DNA of 64,000 nt from Thioclava pacifica DSM 10166 (lineage in GTDB: Bacteria > Pseudomonadota > Alphaproteobacteria > Rhodobacterales > Rhodobacteraceae), in contig NZ_AUND01000034.1 in NCBI RefSeq assembly GCF_000714535.1, positions 1 to 64,000 of the forward strand. Direction: 5' to 3'. The notes below the pieces were generated by a model. The model was given only the letters and a program-made list of their open reading frames with translations. It made no database searches and was not told where the DNA came from. Position numbers and translations under genes: made by a program. This document shows, piece by piece, positions 7,844 to 16,154 of this stretch (its first letter is position 1; every line of letters begins with the position of its first letter).

Positions 7844-8830
7844 TCAGCCGCGACGGCGGCGACCACCGCGACGTCCGCCCGCACTGGAGCTCGCAGCGGC
7901 AGCAGACGCCTCGGCAAAGCTCTGGCCCTCTTCCTTCATCGCATCGAGCACCTTCGCCAGCTTGATCCACTCCATCCCGTTCGGGTCGTGGTTCATCAGC
8001 AGGTTGGCGGCGCGGATCGCCTCCATTTCCTGGCTGCGCACCGGGTTCATGATCGCCGAGGTCATGCCCGCGCCGATCGCCATCGGAAGGTAAGCCCCGT
8101 TGATCCCGTGGCGGTTCGGCAGGCCAAAGGAGATGTTCGACGCGCCGCAGGTGGTGTTCACGCCCAGCTCTTCGCGCAGGCGGGTGACCAGCGTGAAGAC
8201 CTGACGGCCCGCAGTCGCCATCGCGCCCACCGGCATCACCAGCGGATCGACGACGATGTCATGGGCGGGAATGCCGAAATCGGCGGCGCGCTCGACGATC
8301 TTCTTGGCCACGGCGAAGCGCACGTCCGGGTCTTCGGAAATTCCGGTGTCGTCATTGGAGATCGCCACGACCGGCACGTTGTATTTCTTGACTAGCGGCA
8401 GAACGAGTTCCAGCCGCTCTTCCTCGCCGGTGACCGAGTTCAGGAGCGGGCGGCCTTCGGCGGCCGCGAGACCGGCCTCGAGCGCGGCCGGCACCGAGCT
8501 GTCGATGCACAGCGGCACATCGACGACGGCCTGCACGCGCGCAATCAGGTCGCGCATCAGCGGCGGTTCGACGAAGTTGTTATCCGCATAGCGCGGGTCT
8601 TCAGCCATCTTGTTCGAGAAGACCGCCCCCGAGTTGATATCCAGAACCGTGGCGCCACAGGCGACCTGCTCGAGCGCGTCTTTCTCGACGGTCGAGAAAT
8701 CGCCCATCTCCAGCTCGGCGGCGAGCTTCTTGCGGCCGGTGGGGTTGATCCGCTCGCCGATGACGCAGAAGGGCTCGTCAAAGCCGATCACGACGGTTTT
8801 GGTTTTGGACTCAAGGACGGTGCGGGTCAT
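7844..8830 (-). CDS. Methyltetrahydrofolate-binding methyltransferase (split MetH component)
   Basis: A 328-residue pterin-binding (DHP synthase-like TIM barrel) protein. VIGERINPTGRKKL, GATVLDINSGA, PLCIDSSVPAALEAGL, LLNSVTGEEERL and the C-terminal ASNISFGLPNRHGINGAYLPMAI are the hallmarks of the methyl-THF domain of cobalamin-dependent methionine synthase, here a free-standing protein. In Rhodobacterales MetH is known to be split into separate homocysteine-, pterin- and cobalamin-binding proteins, so this is most probably the pterin part, passing the methyl group of 5-methyl-THF to a corrinoid protein. It overlaps MetF by ATGA, matching the substrate relation. The tail SSSAGGRRGGRRRRG is an unusual Arg/Gly extension. 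Confidence 0.85.
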   Translation of the reverse strand: MTRTVLESKTKTVVIGFDEPFCVIGERINPTGRKKLAAELEMGDFSTVEKDALEQVACGATVLDINSGAVFSNKMAEDPRYADNNFVEPPLMRDLIARVQAVVDVPLCIDSSVPAALEAGLAAAEGRPLLNSVTGEEERLELVLPLVKKYNVPVVAISNDDTGISEDPDVRFAVAKKIVERAADFGIPAHDIVVDPLVMPVGAMATAGRQVFTLVTRLREELGVNTTCGASNISFGLPNRHGINGAYLPMAIGAGMTSAIMNPVRSQEMEAIRAANLLMNHDPNGMEWIKLAKVLDAMKEEGQSFAEASAAAASSSAGGRRGGRRRRG

Positions 8831-9711
8831 TCATGGCCTCTCTGTTCGGCGATCCAGTTGGCTGTGGCGGTGATGCCGCCCAGCGGGAAGAAATGTATGG
8901 CTTCGATATTCGACGGACGATCCAGCGCGAGATCGGTCAGAAGATCGGTCGGCTCGAAGGGCAGCAGCAGCTTGGTCACGTCGCGGGCGCGCTTTTGCAG
9001 CACTTTCAGCGAGGGGCCGACGCCGCAAGCGATGGCGAATTTCAGGAGCGTCTGCAGCTTGGCGGGGCCTGCGACACCCAGATGCACCGGCATCTCGATC
9101 CCGTTGGCTTCCAGCCGCGCGGCCCAGTCGCGGATCGGACCGGCCTCGAAGGCGAATTGCGTGGCGATCGCCATATCGGCATCGGTGCGGTTCGCGAAAT
9201 CCTGCTTTAGCTTGAGCGCGGCCATCACCTCGGCCTCGCCGCCATCGGGGTCGATGTCGCGATTGCCCTCGGGGTGGCCGGCGACATGCAGACGGGCAAA
9301 GCCGTCGAACGCGCCGGTCTCGATCATCTGCATCGCGCAATGCAGCTCGCCCACGGGTTCTTTGACGCCGCCGCCCAGCAGAAGTGCCTGTTGAACCCCG
9401 GCCTCGCCCTTGTAGCGCTGCACCCAGTCGTTGAGCTGCGCCGCATCGCGGATGATGCGCGCGGGGAAATGCGGCATCGGCTCGAAGCCCTCGTCGCGCA
9501 GGCGCTTGGCGGTCGCGAGCATCTCCTCGATCGGCGTGCCCTCGATATGGGCGATATAGACGCGGGTGCCGGGCGCGAAGAGGGCACGGAAACTTTCCAC
9601 CTTAGCGGCGGTGCGCGGCATCACCTCGACCGAGGCGCCTTCCAGAAGCGCCTCCATCTTGCCGTTGACCGGCGGGCGCGGCGCCTCGCGGCGGAAATTC
9701 ACAAGTGCCAT
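8827..9711 (-). CDS. metF: Methylenetetrahydrofolate reductase
   Basis: A 294-residue flavoprotein that reduces 5,10-methylene-THF to 5-methyl-THF. The family features are IEGTPIEEMLATAKRLRDEGFEPMPHFPAR near the N-terminus, LLLGGG, FARLHVAGHPEGN, the substrate region LKLKQDFANRTDADMAIATQFAFE (the conserved TQ.F element) and HFFPLGGI at the end. I chose the ATG at 9711 because AAGGGAGAG is well placed for it; an ATG at 9717 is too close. It lies between a virulence-factor family gene (13 bases upstream) and the methyl-THF methyltransferase (ATGA overlap), forming a compact methyl-supply operon. Confidence 0.88.
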   Translation of the reverse strand: MALVNFRREAPRPPVNGKMEALLEGASVEVMPRTAAKVESFRALFAPGTRVYIAHIEGTPIEEMLATAKRLRDEGFEPMPHFPARIIRDAAQLNDWVQRYKGEAGVQQALLLGGGVKEPVGELHCAMQMIETGAFDGFARLHVAGHPEGNRDIDPDGGEAEVMAALKLKQDFANRTDADMAIATQFAFEAGPIRDWAARLEANGIEMPVHLGVAGPAKLQTLLKFAIACGVGPSLKVLQKRARDVTKLLLPFEPTDLLTDLALDRPSNIEAIHFFPLGGITATANWIAEQRGHE

Positions 9712-9724
9712 TCGCATCTCTCCC

Positions 9725-10033
9725 TTAGGACGACGAGGGGTCCCAGCCGTCATTGGCAATCAGTGCGCGCAGATGCGCGTCGTCATATTTGGAGAGAATC
9801 CGTGCCAGCACGGCTTCGGCGGCTTCGGCATCCTCGCCGGGCTCTTCGCCCGAGGGAACCTTGCGCCATTCCGCCAGATAGGCGTCGCTGTCGCGTGCGC
9901 CCACCTTCATCGCCGCCCGGTCGATCGCCTGTTCGAACCGCTCGGGGAGCGGCTTCTTGACGCCACGGCGTCCCTTGCCCGCGATGATCTGGGCCGGGAT
10001 GTCGCGCCAATAGACCAAGGTGATCTGTGCCAT
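9725..10033 (-). CDS. Virulence factor family protein (PF13769-like)
   Basis: A 102-residue protein starting MAQITLVYWRDIPAQIIAGKGRRGVKKPLPERFEQAIDRAAM and containing DAYLAEWRKV, which matches the short protein family labelled 'virulence factor' in databases. Despite the name, in alphaproteobacteria it is found beside MetF-type genes, as here, 13 bases upstream of metF. A role in one-carbon or methionine metabolism is more likely than virulence, but the biochemical function is not established. Start ATG at 10033 follows GAGGAGAG. Confidence 0.75.
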   Translation of the reverse strand: MAQITLVYWRDIPAQIIAGKGRRGVKKPLPERFEQAIDRAAMKVGARDSDAYLAEWRKVPSGEEPGEDAEAAEAVLARILSKYDDAHLRALIANDGWDPSSS

Positions 10034-10339
10034 GCGAATCTCTCCTCACGAGTTCAGAATTGCGCGAAAGCGACGCGGCGCGCGGTGGAATTTCGACATT
10101 CCGTCGCAGCTCAGCGACGTAAGCCTGTCCGTGGGGAAGGTGATAGCAGGCGCGGTGGGGGCAGGGCCACCGCGCGGGATCGGAAAAATCCGCGACAAGA
10201 TGATGAGCGGGGCTCAAGAGAGGCTGCGGCGGATGCGCCGCGCGGCAATCTGGCACATTCTTTCATAGCGCCTTGCGCTTAGATCGGGTTGACGCCGCGC
10301 CCGTCGCGTTTGTTTGATCCCGGATTTGAAAGCGAGACC
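10034..10339. promoter_or_regulatory. Divergent intergenic region with a 9-bp hairpin
   Basis: This 306-base gap separates the leftward one-carbon operon from the rightward EF-hand gene, so it should hold both promoters. A perfect 9-bp inverted repeat GCGCGGTGG / CCACCGCGC (10150-10158 and 10167-10175) would form a stem in the operon leader. I looked for a SAM-II, cobalamin or THF riboswitch core and did not recognise one. Confidence 0.4.
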
Positions 10340-10780
10340 ATGACCAAGAGCCTTTCCCTGATCGCTGCCCTTCTTGTGAGCCTGCCGATGGCGGCGCGCG
10401 CTGAGAACCCCGCCGAGCAATTCATGTCGACCTGGGATCTCGATGGAAACGGCACGGCGACCCTGGCCGAGCTCGAAGAGATGCGTGCCGATGTCTTCAC
10501 CTCTTTCGACGCGAACGAAGATGGGGTGCTCGATCTTGAGGAACATGCGGTGTTCGACGAGGCGCGCGCGAATGACGTCGCGGGCTATGAGGGCAAGCGG
10601 CGTGAGCAGATGCAGAAGATGGCCGACGGCATGCGCATGGAGGCGACGGACGCCAATGGCGATCAGCAGGTGACGCTGGCCGAGTTCCAGTCGAGCACGG
10701 TGAAATGGTTCACCCAGCTCGACAAGAATGGCGATGGCGGCATCACCATGGAAGATTTCGCGATGAAGCCCGCACAATAA
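10340..10780 (+). CDS. Exported EF-hand calcium-binding protein
   Basis: A 146-residue protein with a clear Sec signal peptide (MTKSLSLIAALLVSLPMAARA, cleavage before ENPAEQ). The mature part contains four EF-hand loops: DLDGNGTATLAE, DANEDGVLDLEE, DANGDQQVTLAE and DKNGDGGITMED, each with Asp at position 1 and an acidic residue at position 12. It is expected to be a periplasmic calcium-binding protein of the EF-hand/calmodulin-like type common in alphaproteobacteria. It stands alone between a divergent promoter region and its own terminator. The role is unknown. Confidence 0.85.
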   Translation: MTKSLSLIAALLVSLPMAARAENPAEQFMSTWDLDGNGTATLAELEEMRADVFTSFDANEDGVLDLEEHAVFDEARANDVAGYEGKRREQMQKMADGMRMEATDANGDQQVTLAEFQSSTVKWFTQLDKNGDGGITMEDFAMKPAQ

Positions 10781-10822
10781 GGGCCCACGCCGGAGCGTCG
10801 TCGTAACCCCGGCGCGACTTCG

Positions 10823-10847
10823 CCCGGCCCTCGTGGCCGGGTTTTTT
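10823..10847 (+). terminator. Rho-independent terminator after the EF-hand gene
   Basis: The stem CCCGGCC (10823-10829) pairs with GGCCGGG (10835-10841), followed by TTTTTT. It lies about 45 bases after the EF-hand stop codon. The 280 bases from here to the next gene show nothing else I can support. Confidence 0.85.
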
Positions 10848-11128
10848 GTAGGGTGTCTTCGAAGGCGCGCCGCGGCTTTCGCCGCAGCTTGCGCCGCTCG
10901 GTCAACAGCTGCCGGTTTCTTGGGGGCGCTCTCGCAAAGCCGATGGTCGCAATGTCCTTAGACATTGCCGCGCTGTGGTGGCTCGCCTGTCGCCTCACCG
11001 CTCTGTGTGCAGATCTGGTCGTTCCATCAAATGGTTCCCTCTCAACCATCACTTCCGCGTCACGCTCCCTTGAACCGAACCGCGCGAACCGATAGTTTTA
11101 AGACAACTTGAAATCGGAGGGCGTGATC

Positions 11129-12274
11129 ATGGCGCCCAGGCGTCGCCGGTCGGCGGGCGCGCTCCCGAAAGCTGCGAACCCCGCGCAAGCGGTGAAACCG
11201 GCTCAGGTCGAGCCACCCGCGACCCAGACCGCCAAGACAGGCGAGGGGCTTTATGCCGCGCTTGATCTTGGTACAAACAGTTGCCGGATGCTGATTGCCC
11301 GTCCGAAGGGTTCTCAGTTTCAGGTGGTGGACAGCTTCTCCAAGGCGGTCCAACTCGGTCAGGGTCTCGAGACCTATGGCCGGCTTTCTCGTAGCTCGAT
11401 GGCCCGCACCGTTCAGGCGCTCCAGATCTGTCGCCGCAAGATCGAGGCACATGGTGTGAAACGGATGCGTCTTGTCGCGACCGAAGCCTGCCGGCGCGCC
11501 AAGAATGCGCGCGATTTCCTGCGCTACGTGCGCCGTGAGACGGGGCTGCCGCTTGAGATCATCCCGCCCGAGGAAGAAGCGCGGCTCGCGGTGATTTCCT
11601 GCGCTTCGCTGGTTTCGCCCAAATCCGAACAGGTGCTGGTGGTCGATATCGGCGGCGGCTCGACGGAGCTTGTCTGGATCGACCTTGAGGATGTGCCGCC
11701 CGGTGACCGCGCACGCGCGATCATGCGGCTCTCGCAGGGGTTCAATCAGCCCGACGGGCCGGTGCCCGCGGCGCGGGTCGTGGATTGGATCTCGGTGCCG
11801 CTGGGGGTGGCGACGCTCAAAGACCAGTTTGCCGATGTCGAAGACGATGCCGCGCGTTTCGCCCTGATGAGCTGGTTCTTCGAGGAAAAACTGGCCGATT
11901 TTACCCCCTATGCCGCTGGAAGCCCGCAAGACGGGTTTCAGATCATCGGCACTTCGGGCACCGTGACCACGGTTGCGGCCTGCCACCTTGGTCTCAAGCG
12001 CTACGATCGCAACCGGGTGGACGGGCTGACGATGAATTCGGGCCAGATCGACGCGGTGATCCGGTCCTTCCTGCAACTCGGGCCTGAAGGGCGGCGCACC
12101 GACCCGCGCATCGGGCGCGACCGGCACACGCTGATCATGTCGGGGGCCGCGATCTTGCAGGCGCTGATGCGGGTCTGGCCGACCGACCAGATGTCGGTCG
12201 CGGACCGGGGCTTGCGCGAAGGTCTGCTTTACGCCCAGATGGCCGCCGATGGCGTTCTTGAAGAGATGGAATGA
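11129..12274 (+). CDS. Ppx/GppA family phosphatase
   Basis: A 381-residue member of the sugar kinase/Hsp70 actin-fold superfamily. The two phosphate-binding motifs are clear: [16 protein letters not shown] near the N-terminus and [16 protein letters not shown] in the middle. Family members hydrolyse inorganic polyphosphate or the 5'-phosphate of pppGpp; length alone (no C-terminal HD domain) fits the short form and does not separate the two. The start at 11129 has GGAGG eight bases upstream. The first about 40 residues are basic then Ala/Pro-rich, an extension beyond the core. It overlaps rlmE, a pairing frequent in alphaproteobacteria. Confidence 0.87.
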   Translation: MAPRRRRSAGALPKAANPAQAVKPAQVEPPATQTAKTGEGLYAALDLGTNSCRMLIARPKGSQFQVVDSFSKAVQLGQGLETYGRLSRSSMARTVQALQICRRKIEAHGVKRMRLVATEACRRAKNARDFLRYVRRETGLPLEIIPPEEEARLAVISCASLVSPKSEQVLVVDIGGGSTELVWIDLEDVPPGDRARAIMRLSQGFNQPDGPVPAARVVDWISVPLGVATLKDQFADVEDDAARFALMSWFFEEKLADFTPYAAGSPQDGFQIIGTSGTVTTVAACHLGLKRYDRNRVDGLTMNSGQIDAVIRSFLQLGPEGRRTDPRIGRDRHTLIMSGAAILQALMRVWPTDQMSVADRGLREGLLYAQMAADGVLEEME

Positions 12275-13008
12275 TGACGAAGACACCGACAGGCAAGAAC
12301 ACCTCCGGTCGCGGCCAACGCGATCTGCGTGTACGCGTGAAGACCGCGAAAGGCCGCAAGCTGAGCTCGACGCGCTGGCTCGAGCGTCAGCTCAACGATC
12401 CCTATGTGCAGCGCGCGAAGAAAGAGGGCTACCGCGGTCGCGCGGCTTTCAAGATCCTCGAGCTGGACGAGAAGTATCGTTTTCTCGTGCCCGGCGCGCG
12501 GGTCGTCGATCTGGGCTGTGCTCCTGGCGGCTGGTGCCAGGTCGCGGTGAAGCGGGTCAATGCCCTGGGCGAGAAGTCGGGCAAGAAGGTCGGGACAGTC
12601 CTCGGCGTCGATCTGCAAGAGGTCGACCCGATCGCGGGCGCCGAGATCCACCAGCTCGATTTCCTCTCGGAAGGGGCGGATGACAAGGTGAAGGCCTGGC
12701 TTGGGGGCAATGCGGATGTGGTGATGTCGGACATGGCGGCAGCCAGCTCGGGCCACCAGAACACCGACCACCTGCGCATCATCGCGCTGTGCGAAGCGGC
12801 GGCCGAGTTCTCCTTCGACGTGCTTGAAGAGGGCGGAACCTTCGTCGCGAAGGTGCTTGCGGGCGGCGCGGAGCAGGGTTTGCTCAATATCCTGAAGAAA
12901 AACTTCACCAAGGTCGCGAATGTAAAACCGCCCGCATCGCGTGCGGACAGCTCGGAAAAATTCGTGGTTGCGCAAGGATTTCGAGGGCGTCGGCACGAGG
13001 AGGACTGA
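12271..13008 (+). CDS. rlmE: 23S rRNA (uridine-2'-O)-methyltransferase RlmE
   Basis: A 245-residue FtsJ/RrmJ-type enzyme that methylates the 2'-O of U2552 (E. coli numbering) in the ribosomal A loop. The SAM site is [19 protein letters not shown], the catalytic Asp is in [18 protein letters not shown] and the catalytic Lys in [21 protein letters not shown] after GYRGR supplies the first Lys. The N-terminus ([34 protein letters not shown]) is longer and more basic than in E. coli, as usual in alphaproteobacteria. The start overlaps the phosphatase stop (ATGATGA). A hairpin with a T-run at 13016-13041 may end transcription. Confidence 0.92.
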   Translation: MMTKTPTGKNTSGRGQRDLRVRVKTAKGRKLSSTRWLERQLNDPYVQRAKKEGYRGRAAFKILELDEKYRFLVPGARVVDLGCAPGGWCQVAVKRVNALGEKSGKKVGTVLGVDLQEVDPIAGAEIHQLDFLSEGADDKVKAWLGGNADVVMSDMAAASSGHQNTDHLRIIALCEAAAEFSFDVLEEGGTFVAKVLAGGAEQGLLNILKKNFTKVANVKPPASRADSSEKFVVAQGFRGRRHEED

Positions 13009-13015
13009 GCGCGGA

Positions 13016-13035
13016 CTGTCTCGACCCTGAGACAG
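13016..13035. promoter_or_regulatory. Palindromic operator CTGTCTC-N6-GAGACAG, copy 1
   Basis: A perfect inverted repeat with spacer GACCCT, 96 bases before the start of the GAF-Fis regulator and just after rlmE. The same arms with spacer GTCACT recur before the aldehyde dehydrogenase. It is also followed by TTTTTT, so it may double as the rlmE terminator. Autoregulation by the GAF-Fis protein is the simplest reading. Confidence 0.65.
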
Positions 13036-13131
13036 TTTTTTGCGCGCTCACGGCAAATTCTCATTGTGAAAGGTCCGAATCGGCCTAACCTCTGCGGCTT
13101 CTAGGGCTGCGCAAGAGAGGGAGGCTTTCGC

Positions 13132-14103
13132 ATGCCGGCACTGCATACGGGCGTTCCGCGCCATCATGCCGAGATCGTGCGCGAGGTCGTGTCCTCGCCC
13201 AAATCCGCTGGCCGTGCGGGGTTTGCCGCGAGTTGGCGACGTTCTCTTCTGCATCACCAGATCGACCCCGAGACGACCGGCCGCAATGACCGTCTGACCG
13301 AGGTCGAGATGCGCGAGCGACGCGAGAAGGCGGAGCTGATGATGCGCATCGCCTCGCCGGTTCTCGACCGTCTGTCCCGGGCTGCGGGCGATGCGGGCTG
13401 CACGGTTCTTCTGTCGGATGCGGGGGGGCTGGTTCTCGACGAACGTCTGCGCGATGCCGATATGGAGGATTTCCATTCCTCGAACCTCGCGCCGGGGTCG
13501 GACTGGTCCGAAGGCGCGGAGGGCACGAACGGCATCGGCACCTGCCTGGCCGAGGCCCGACCCGTGACCGTCTGGCGCGATCAGCATTTCCGCACCCGCA
13601 ACACCGTGCTGACCTGCATGGGCTCGCCGATCTTTGGGGCGCAGGGCGATCTGGCGGGCGTGATCGACGTCAGTTCCGCGCGCGCCGACATGACCGAGGG
13701 CTATGCGCGGCTCGTGGCGCTGACCGTTCAGGATGCGGCCCATCGGATCGAAGCGGATCTGTTCCGAGCGTCTTATGAAGGCGCGCGGATCCTGTCGACC
13801 GGTTCGGGCGAGACCGGTGCGCAGGGCGTGATGCTGCTTGCGCTCGATCGCGATGACCTCGTCGTGGGGGCGACCCGCGCGGCGCGGCGCCATCTGGGGA
13901 TCGAGGCGGGGCAGATCGGTCAGCTTCCGGCCTCGGACCTGCTCGAACAGGGGCTCCGCAACGGCCTGGAAGAGGCGCAGCGCGCCGAGATGGCCCGGGC
14001 GCTTGCGCGCAATGGCGGCAATGTCTCGGCGGCCGCGCGGGATCTGGGGATCGGTCGGGCGACGTTCTACCGAAAGGCCAAGGCGCTCAATCTCGGGGTC
14101 TGA
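13132..14103 (+). CDS. GAF-Fis transcriptional regulator (AcoR N-terminal type, no AAA+ domain)
   Basis: A 323-residue regulator. The N-terminal part resembles the sensory region of AcoR-like activators (SWRRSLLHHQIDPE; GAF domain with SDWSEGAEGTNGIGTCLAEARPVTVWRDQHF; SPIFGAQGDLAGVIDVSS). The C-terminus is a Fis-type helix-turn-helix (ALARNGGNVSAAARDLGIGRATFYRKAKALNLGV). The central sigma-54-interacting AAA+ domain is missing, so it cannot act as a classical enhancer-binding protein and probably works on ordinary promoters. The start has GGGAGG upstream. Identical palindromes lie before it and before the aldehyde dehydrogenase gene downstream, which it likely controls in response to an aldehyde or alcohol. 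Confidence 0.85.
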   Translation: MPALHTGVPRHHAEIVREVVSSPKSAGRAGFAASWRRSLLHHQIDPETTGRNDRLTEVEMRERREKAELMMRIASPVLDRLSRAAGDAGCTVLLSDAGGLVLDERLRDADMEDFHSSNLAPGSDWSEGAEGTNGIGTCLAEARPVTVWRDQHFRTRNTVLTCMGSPIFGAQGDLAGVIDVSSARADMTEGYARLVALTVQDAAHRIEADLFRASYEGARILSTGSGETGAQGVMLLALDRDDLVVGATRAARRHLGIEAGQIGQLPASDLLEQGLRNGLEEAQRAEMARALARNGGNVSAAARDLGIGRATFYRKAKALNLGV

Positions 14104-14203
14104 GCCGATTTTTTCGACGATGCGGATCGGTGGGCAGGCGCCCCCGTTTTCATGTCCTGCGTCCTCGGGGTGAATCGCATGCTCTGCGCTAGGTGATTGC
14201 GTC

Positions 14204-14219
14204 TACGACTTAAGTCGTA
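14204..14219. promoter_or_regulatory. 16-bp perfect palindrome upstream of the aldehyde dehydrogenase
   Basis: TACGACTTAAGTCGTA is a perfect palindrome in the 311-base gap before the aldehyde dehydrogenase gene. Its form suits a dimeric helix-turn-helix regulator, for example a LuxR-type response regulator of alcohol oxidation genes, but no such regulator is in the window and the assignment is inference. Confidence 0.45.
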
Positions 14220-14285
14220 TTCCCTTGTTTTATTGGCTTTGAGCACGTTTTGATCACGAAAAATCACCTCTTTCTGCGTCTGCAC

Positions 14286-14305
14286 CTGTCTCGTCACTGA
14301 GACAG
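14286..14305. promoter_or_regulatory. Palindromic operator CTGTCTC-N6-GAGACAG, copy 2
   Basis: Identical seven-base arms and the same six-base spacing as the site before the GAF-Fis gene, here 109 bases before the aldehyde dehydrogenase ATG. Four of six spacer bases are also the same. This is likely the activator site for the dehydrogenase promoter. Confidence 0.7.
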
Positions 14306-14414
14306 ATGAGGCATTCCACCAGATCAGGGCGGCTATGCACGATTCGCAGGAGAGGCCATGCTTTTCCCATGCCGCGCACCATAGGGGTCGCACGGATTTC
14401 AGGGAGGAAATAGC

Positions 14415-15941
14415 ATGGCCAACGATATGGCACCCGAGTTCAAGGGCGTTTCGGTTTCGCCGTTCCGCGACCGTTACGACAACTTCATCGGCGGCAAGTT
14501 CGTCGCTCCGAAGAACGGCAAGTATTTCGACAACATCACCCCGATCAACGGCCAGAAGGTCTGCGAGGTCGCGCATTCCTCCGAGGCTGATATCGAAGCT
14601 GCGCTCGACGCGGCCCACGCGGCGAAAGACGCCTGGGGCAAGACCTCGGCGGCAGAACGCTCGAATATCCTGCTCAAGGTTGCGGACCGGATCGAGGAAA
14701 ACCTCGACCTGATCGCCGCCGCCGAGACCTGGGACAACGGCAAGCCGATCCGTGAGACGACGGCTGCCGATATTCCGCTCGCCGTCGATCATTTCCGCTA
14801 CTTCGCGGGCGTGCTGCGCAGCCAGGAAGGCACGATGTCGGAGATCGACAACGACACCGTGGCCTATCACTTCCACGAGCCGCTGGGCGTTGTCGGCCAG
14901 ATCATCCCGTGGAACTTCTCGGTGCTGATGGCGGCATGGAAACTGGCCCCGGCTCTGGCCGCTGGCAACTGCATCGTCATGAAACCGGCCGAACAGACCC
15001 CGGCGGCGATCATGGTGCTGATGGAAGTCATCGCCGACCTGCTGCCCGATGGCGTTCTCAACATCGTCAACGGCTATGGGGCCGAGGTCGGTGCAGCTCT
15101 GGCGCGTTCCTCGCGCATCGCCAAGATCGCCTTCACCGGCTCGACCGCAACCGGCCGCAAGATCATGCAGGCCGCGACCGAGAACCTGATCCCGGTCACG
15201 CTTGAACTGGGTGGCAAGTCGCCGAACATCTTCTTCTCCGACGTGATGGCCGAAGATGACGCCTTCCTCGACAAGGCGGTCGAAGGCTTCGTTCTGTTCG
15301 CCTTCAACCAGGGCGAGGTCTGCACCTGCCCGAGCCGTGCGCTCATCCAGGAAGACATCTACGAGAAGTTCATTGAACGCTGCATCGCCCGCGTCGAGGC
15401 GATCAAGCAGGGCGACCCGCGCCAGATGGAGACGATGGTCGGTGCCCAAGCCAGCCAGGAACAGCATGACAAGATCATGTCCTACCTGACGATCGGTCGC
15501 GAAGAAGGTGCCGAAGTGCTCACCGGCGGCAACGCCGCGCGCTTCAACGGCGATCTGGCGAACGGCTTCTACATCCAGCCGACGATCCTGAAGGGCCACA
15601 ACAAGATGCGCGTCTTCCAGGAAGAGATCTTCGGCCCGGTCGTCTCGGTCACGACCTTCAAGGACGAGGAAGAGGCGCTCGCGATCGCCAATGACACGAT
15701 GTACGGCCTCGGCGCCGGCGTCTGGACCCGCGACGGGACCCGCGCCTATCGCTTCGGTCGCGGTGTCGAGGCGGGCCGTGTGTGGATCAACAACTACCAC
15801 GCCTATCCGGCCCACGCGGCCTTCGGTGGCTACAAGCAGTCGGGTATCGGTCGCGAGACCCACAAGATGATGCTCGATCACTACCAGCAGACCAAGAACA
15901 TGCTGGTCAGCTACAACCCGAACAAGCTCGGGTTCTTCTGA
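14415..15941 (+). CDS. NAD-dependent aldehyde dehydrogenase (ExaC/AldB type)
   Basis: A 508-residue enzyme of the aldehyde dehydrogenase superfamily, oxidising an aldehyde to the carboxylate with NAD+. The general base is Glu264 ([11 protein letters not shown]) and the nucleophile Cys303 in [14 protein letters not shown], a form characteristic of acetaldehyde dehydrogenases such as AldB/ExaC/AcoD; GSTATGR is the coenzyme loop. GGGAGGAAATAG precedes the ATG. It is preceded by the operator shared with the GAF-Fis regulator gene and ends in a strong terminator, so it is a one-gene transcript. The likely role is acetaldehyde or related aldehyde disposal during alcohol or acetoin use. Confidence 0.9.
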   Translation: MANDMAPEFKGVSVSPFRDRYDNFIGGKFVAPKNGKYFDNITPINGQKVCEVAHSSEADIEAALDAAHAAKDAWGKTSAAERSNILLKVADRIEENLDLIAAAETWDNGKPIRETTAADIPLAVDHFRYFAGVLRSQEGTMSEIDNDTVAYHFHEPLGVVGQIIPWNFSVLMAAWKLAPALAAGNCIVMKPAEQTPAAIMVLMEVIADLLPDGVLNIVNGYGAEVGAALARSSRIAKIAFTGSTATGRKIMQAATENLIPVTLELGGKSPNIFFSDVMAEDDAFLDKAVEGFVLFAFNQGEVCTCPSRALIQEDIYEKFIERCIARVEAIKQGDPRQMETMVGAQASQEQHDKIMSYLTIGREEGAEVLTGGNAARFNGDLANGFYIQPTILKGHNKMRVFQEEIFGPVVSVTTFKDEEEALAIANDTMYGLGAGVWTRDGTRAYRFGRGVEAGRVWINNYHAYPAHAAFGGYKQSGIGRETHKMMLDHYQQTKNMLVSYNPNKLGFF

Positions 15942-15963
15942 TCGGTCTACCTCCCCAAGACCG

Positions 15964-15994
15964 AGGCCGCGCTCTCACGAGCGCGGCCTTTTTT
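15964..15994 (+). terminator. Rho-independent terminator after the aldehyde dehydrogenase
   Basis: AGGCCGCGCT pairs perfectly with AGCGCGGCCT across a six-base loop, followed by TTTTTT. Confidence 0.92.
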
Positions 15995-16154
15995 GATTTG
16001 CCGGGCGGCATTCGAGGGCGACGGACAGGACCAGCAGTGCAATCTCTCTTTGCGCGCATCGGCGGCGGCGGACTGGGGCGGCTCCTTCGGGCGTGAACGC
16101 GATCTTAGGAAATTGGCTCTAATCCGGGGGCAACCCAGCTTCGGAGCCTGCCTC

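Noticed and set aside
10034-10339. Riboswitch before the MetF operon
   Set aside because: A stem is present, but I could not find the conserved core of SAM-II, SAM-V, THF or cobalamin riboswitches.
14325-14345. Possible -24/-12 (sigma-54) promoter before the aldehyde dehydrogenase
   Set aside because: The best match (TATGCACG...CGCA) misses the invariant GG and the TTGC elements, and the likely regulator lacks the AAA+ domain that sigma-54 needs.
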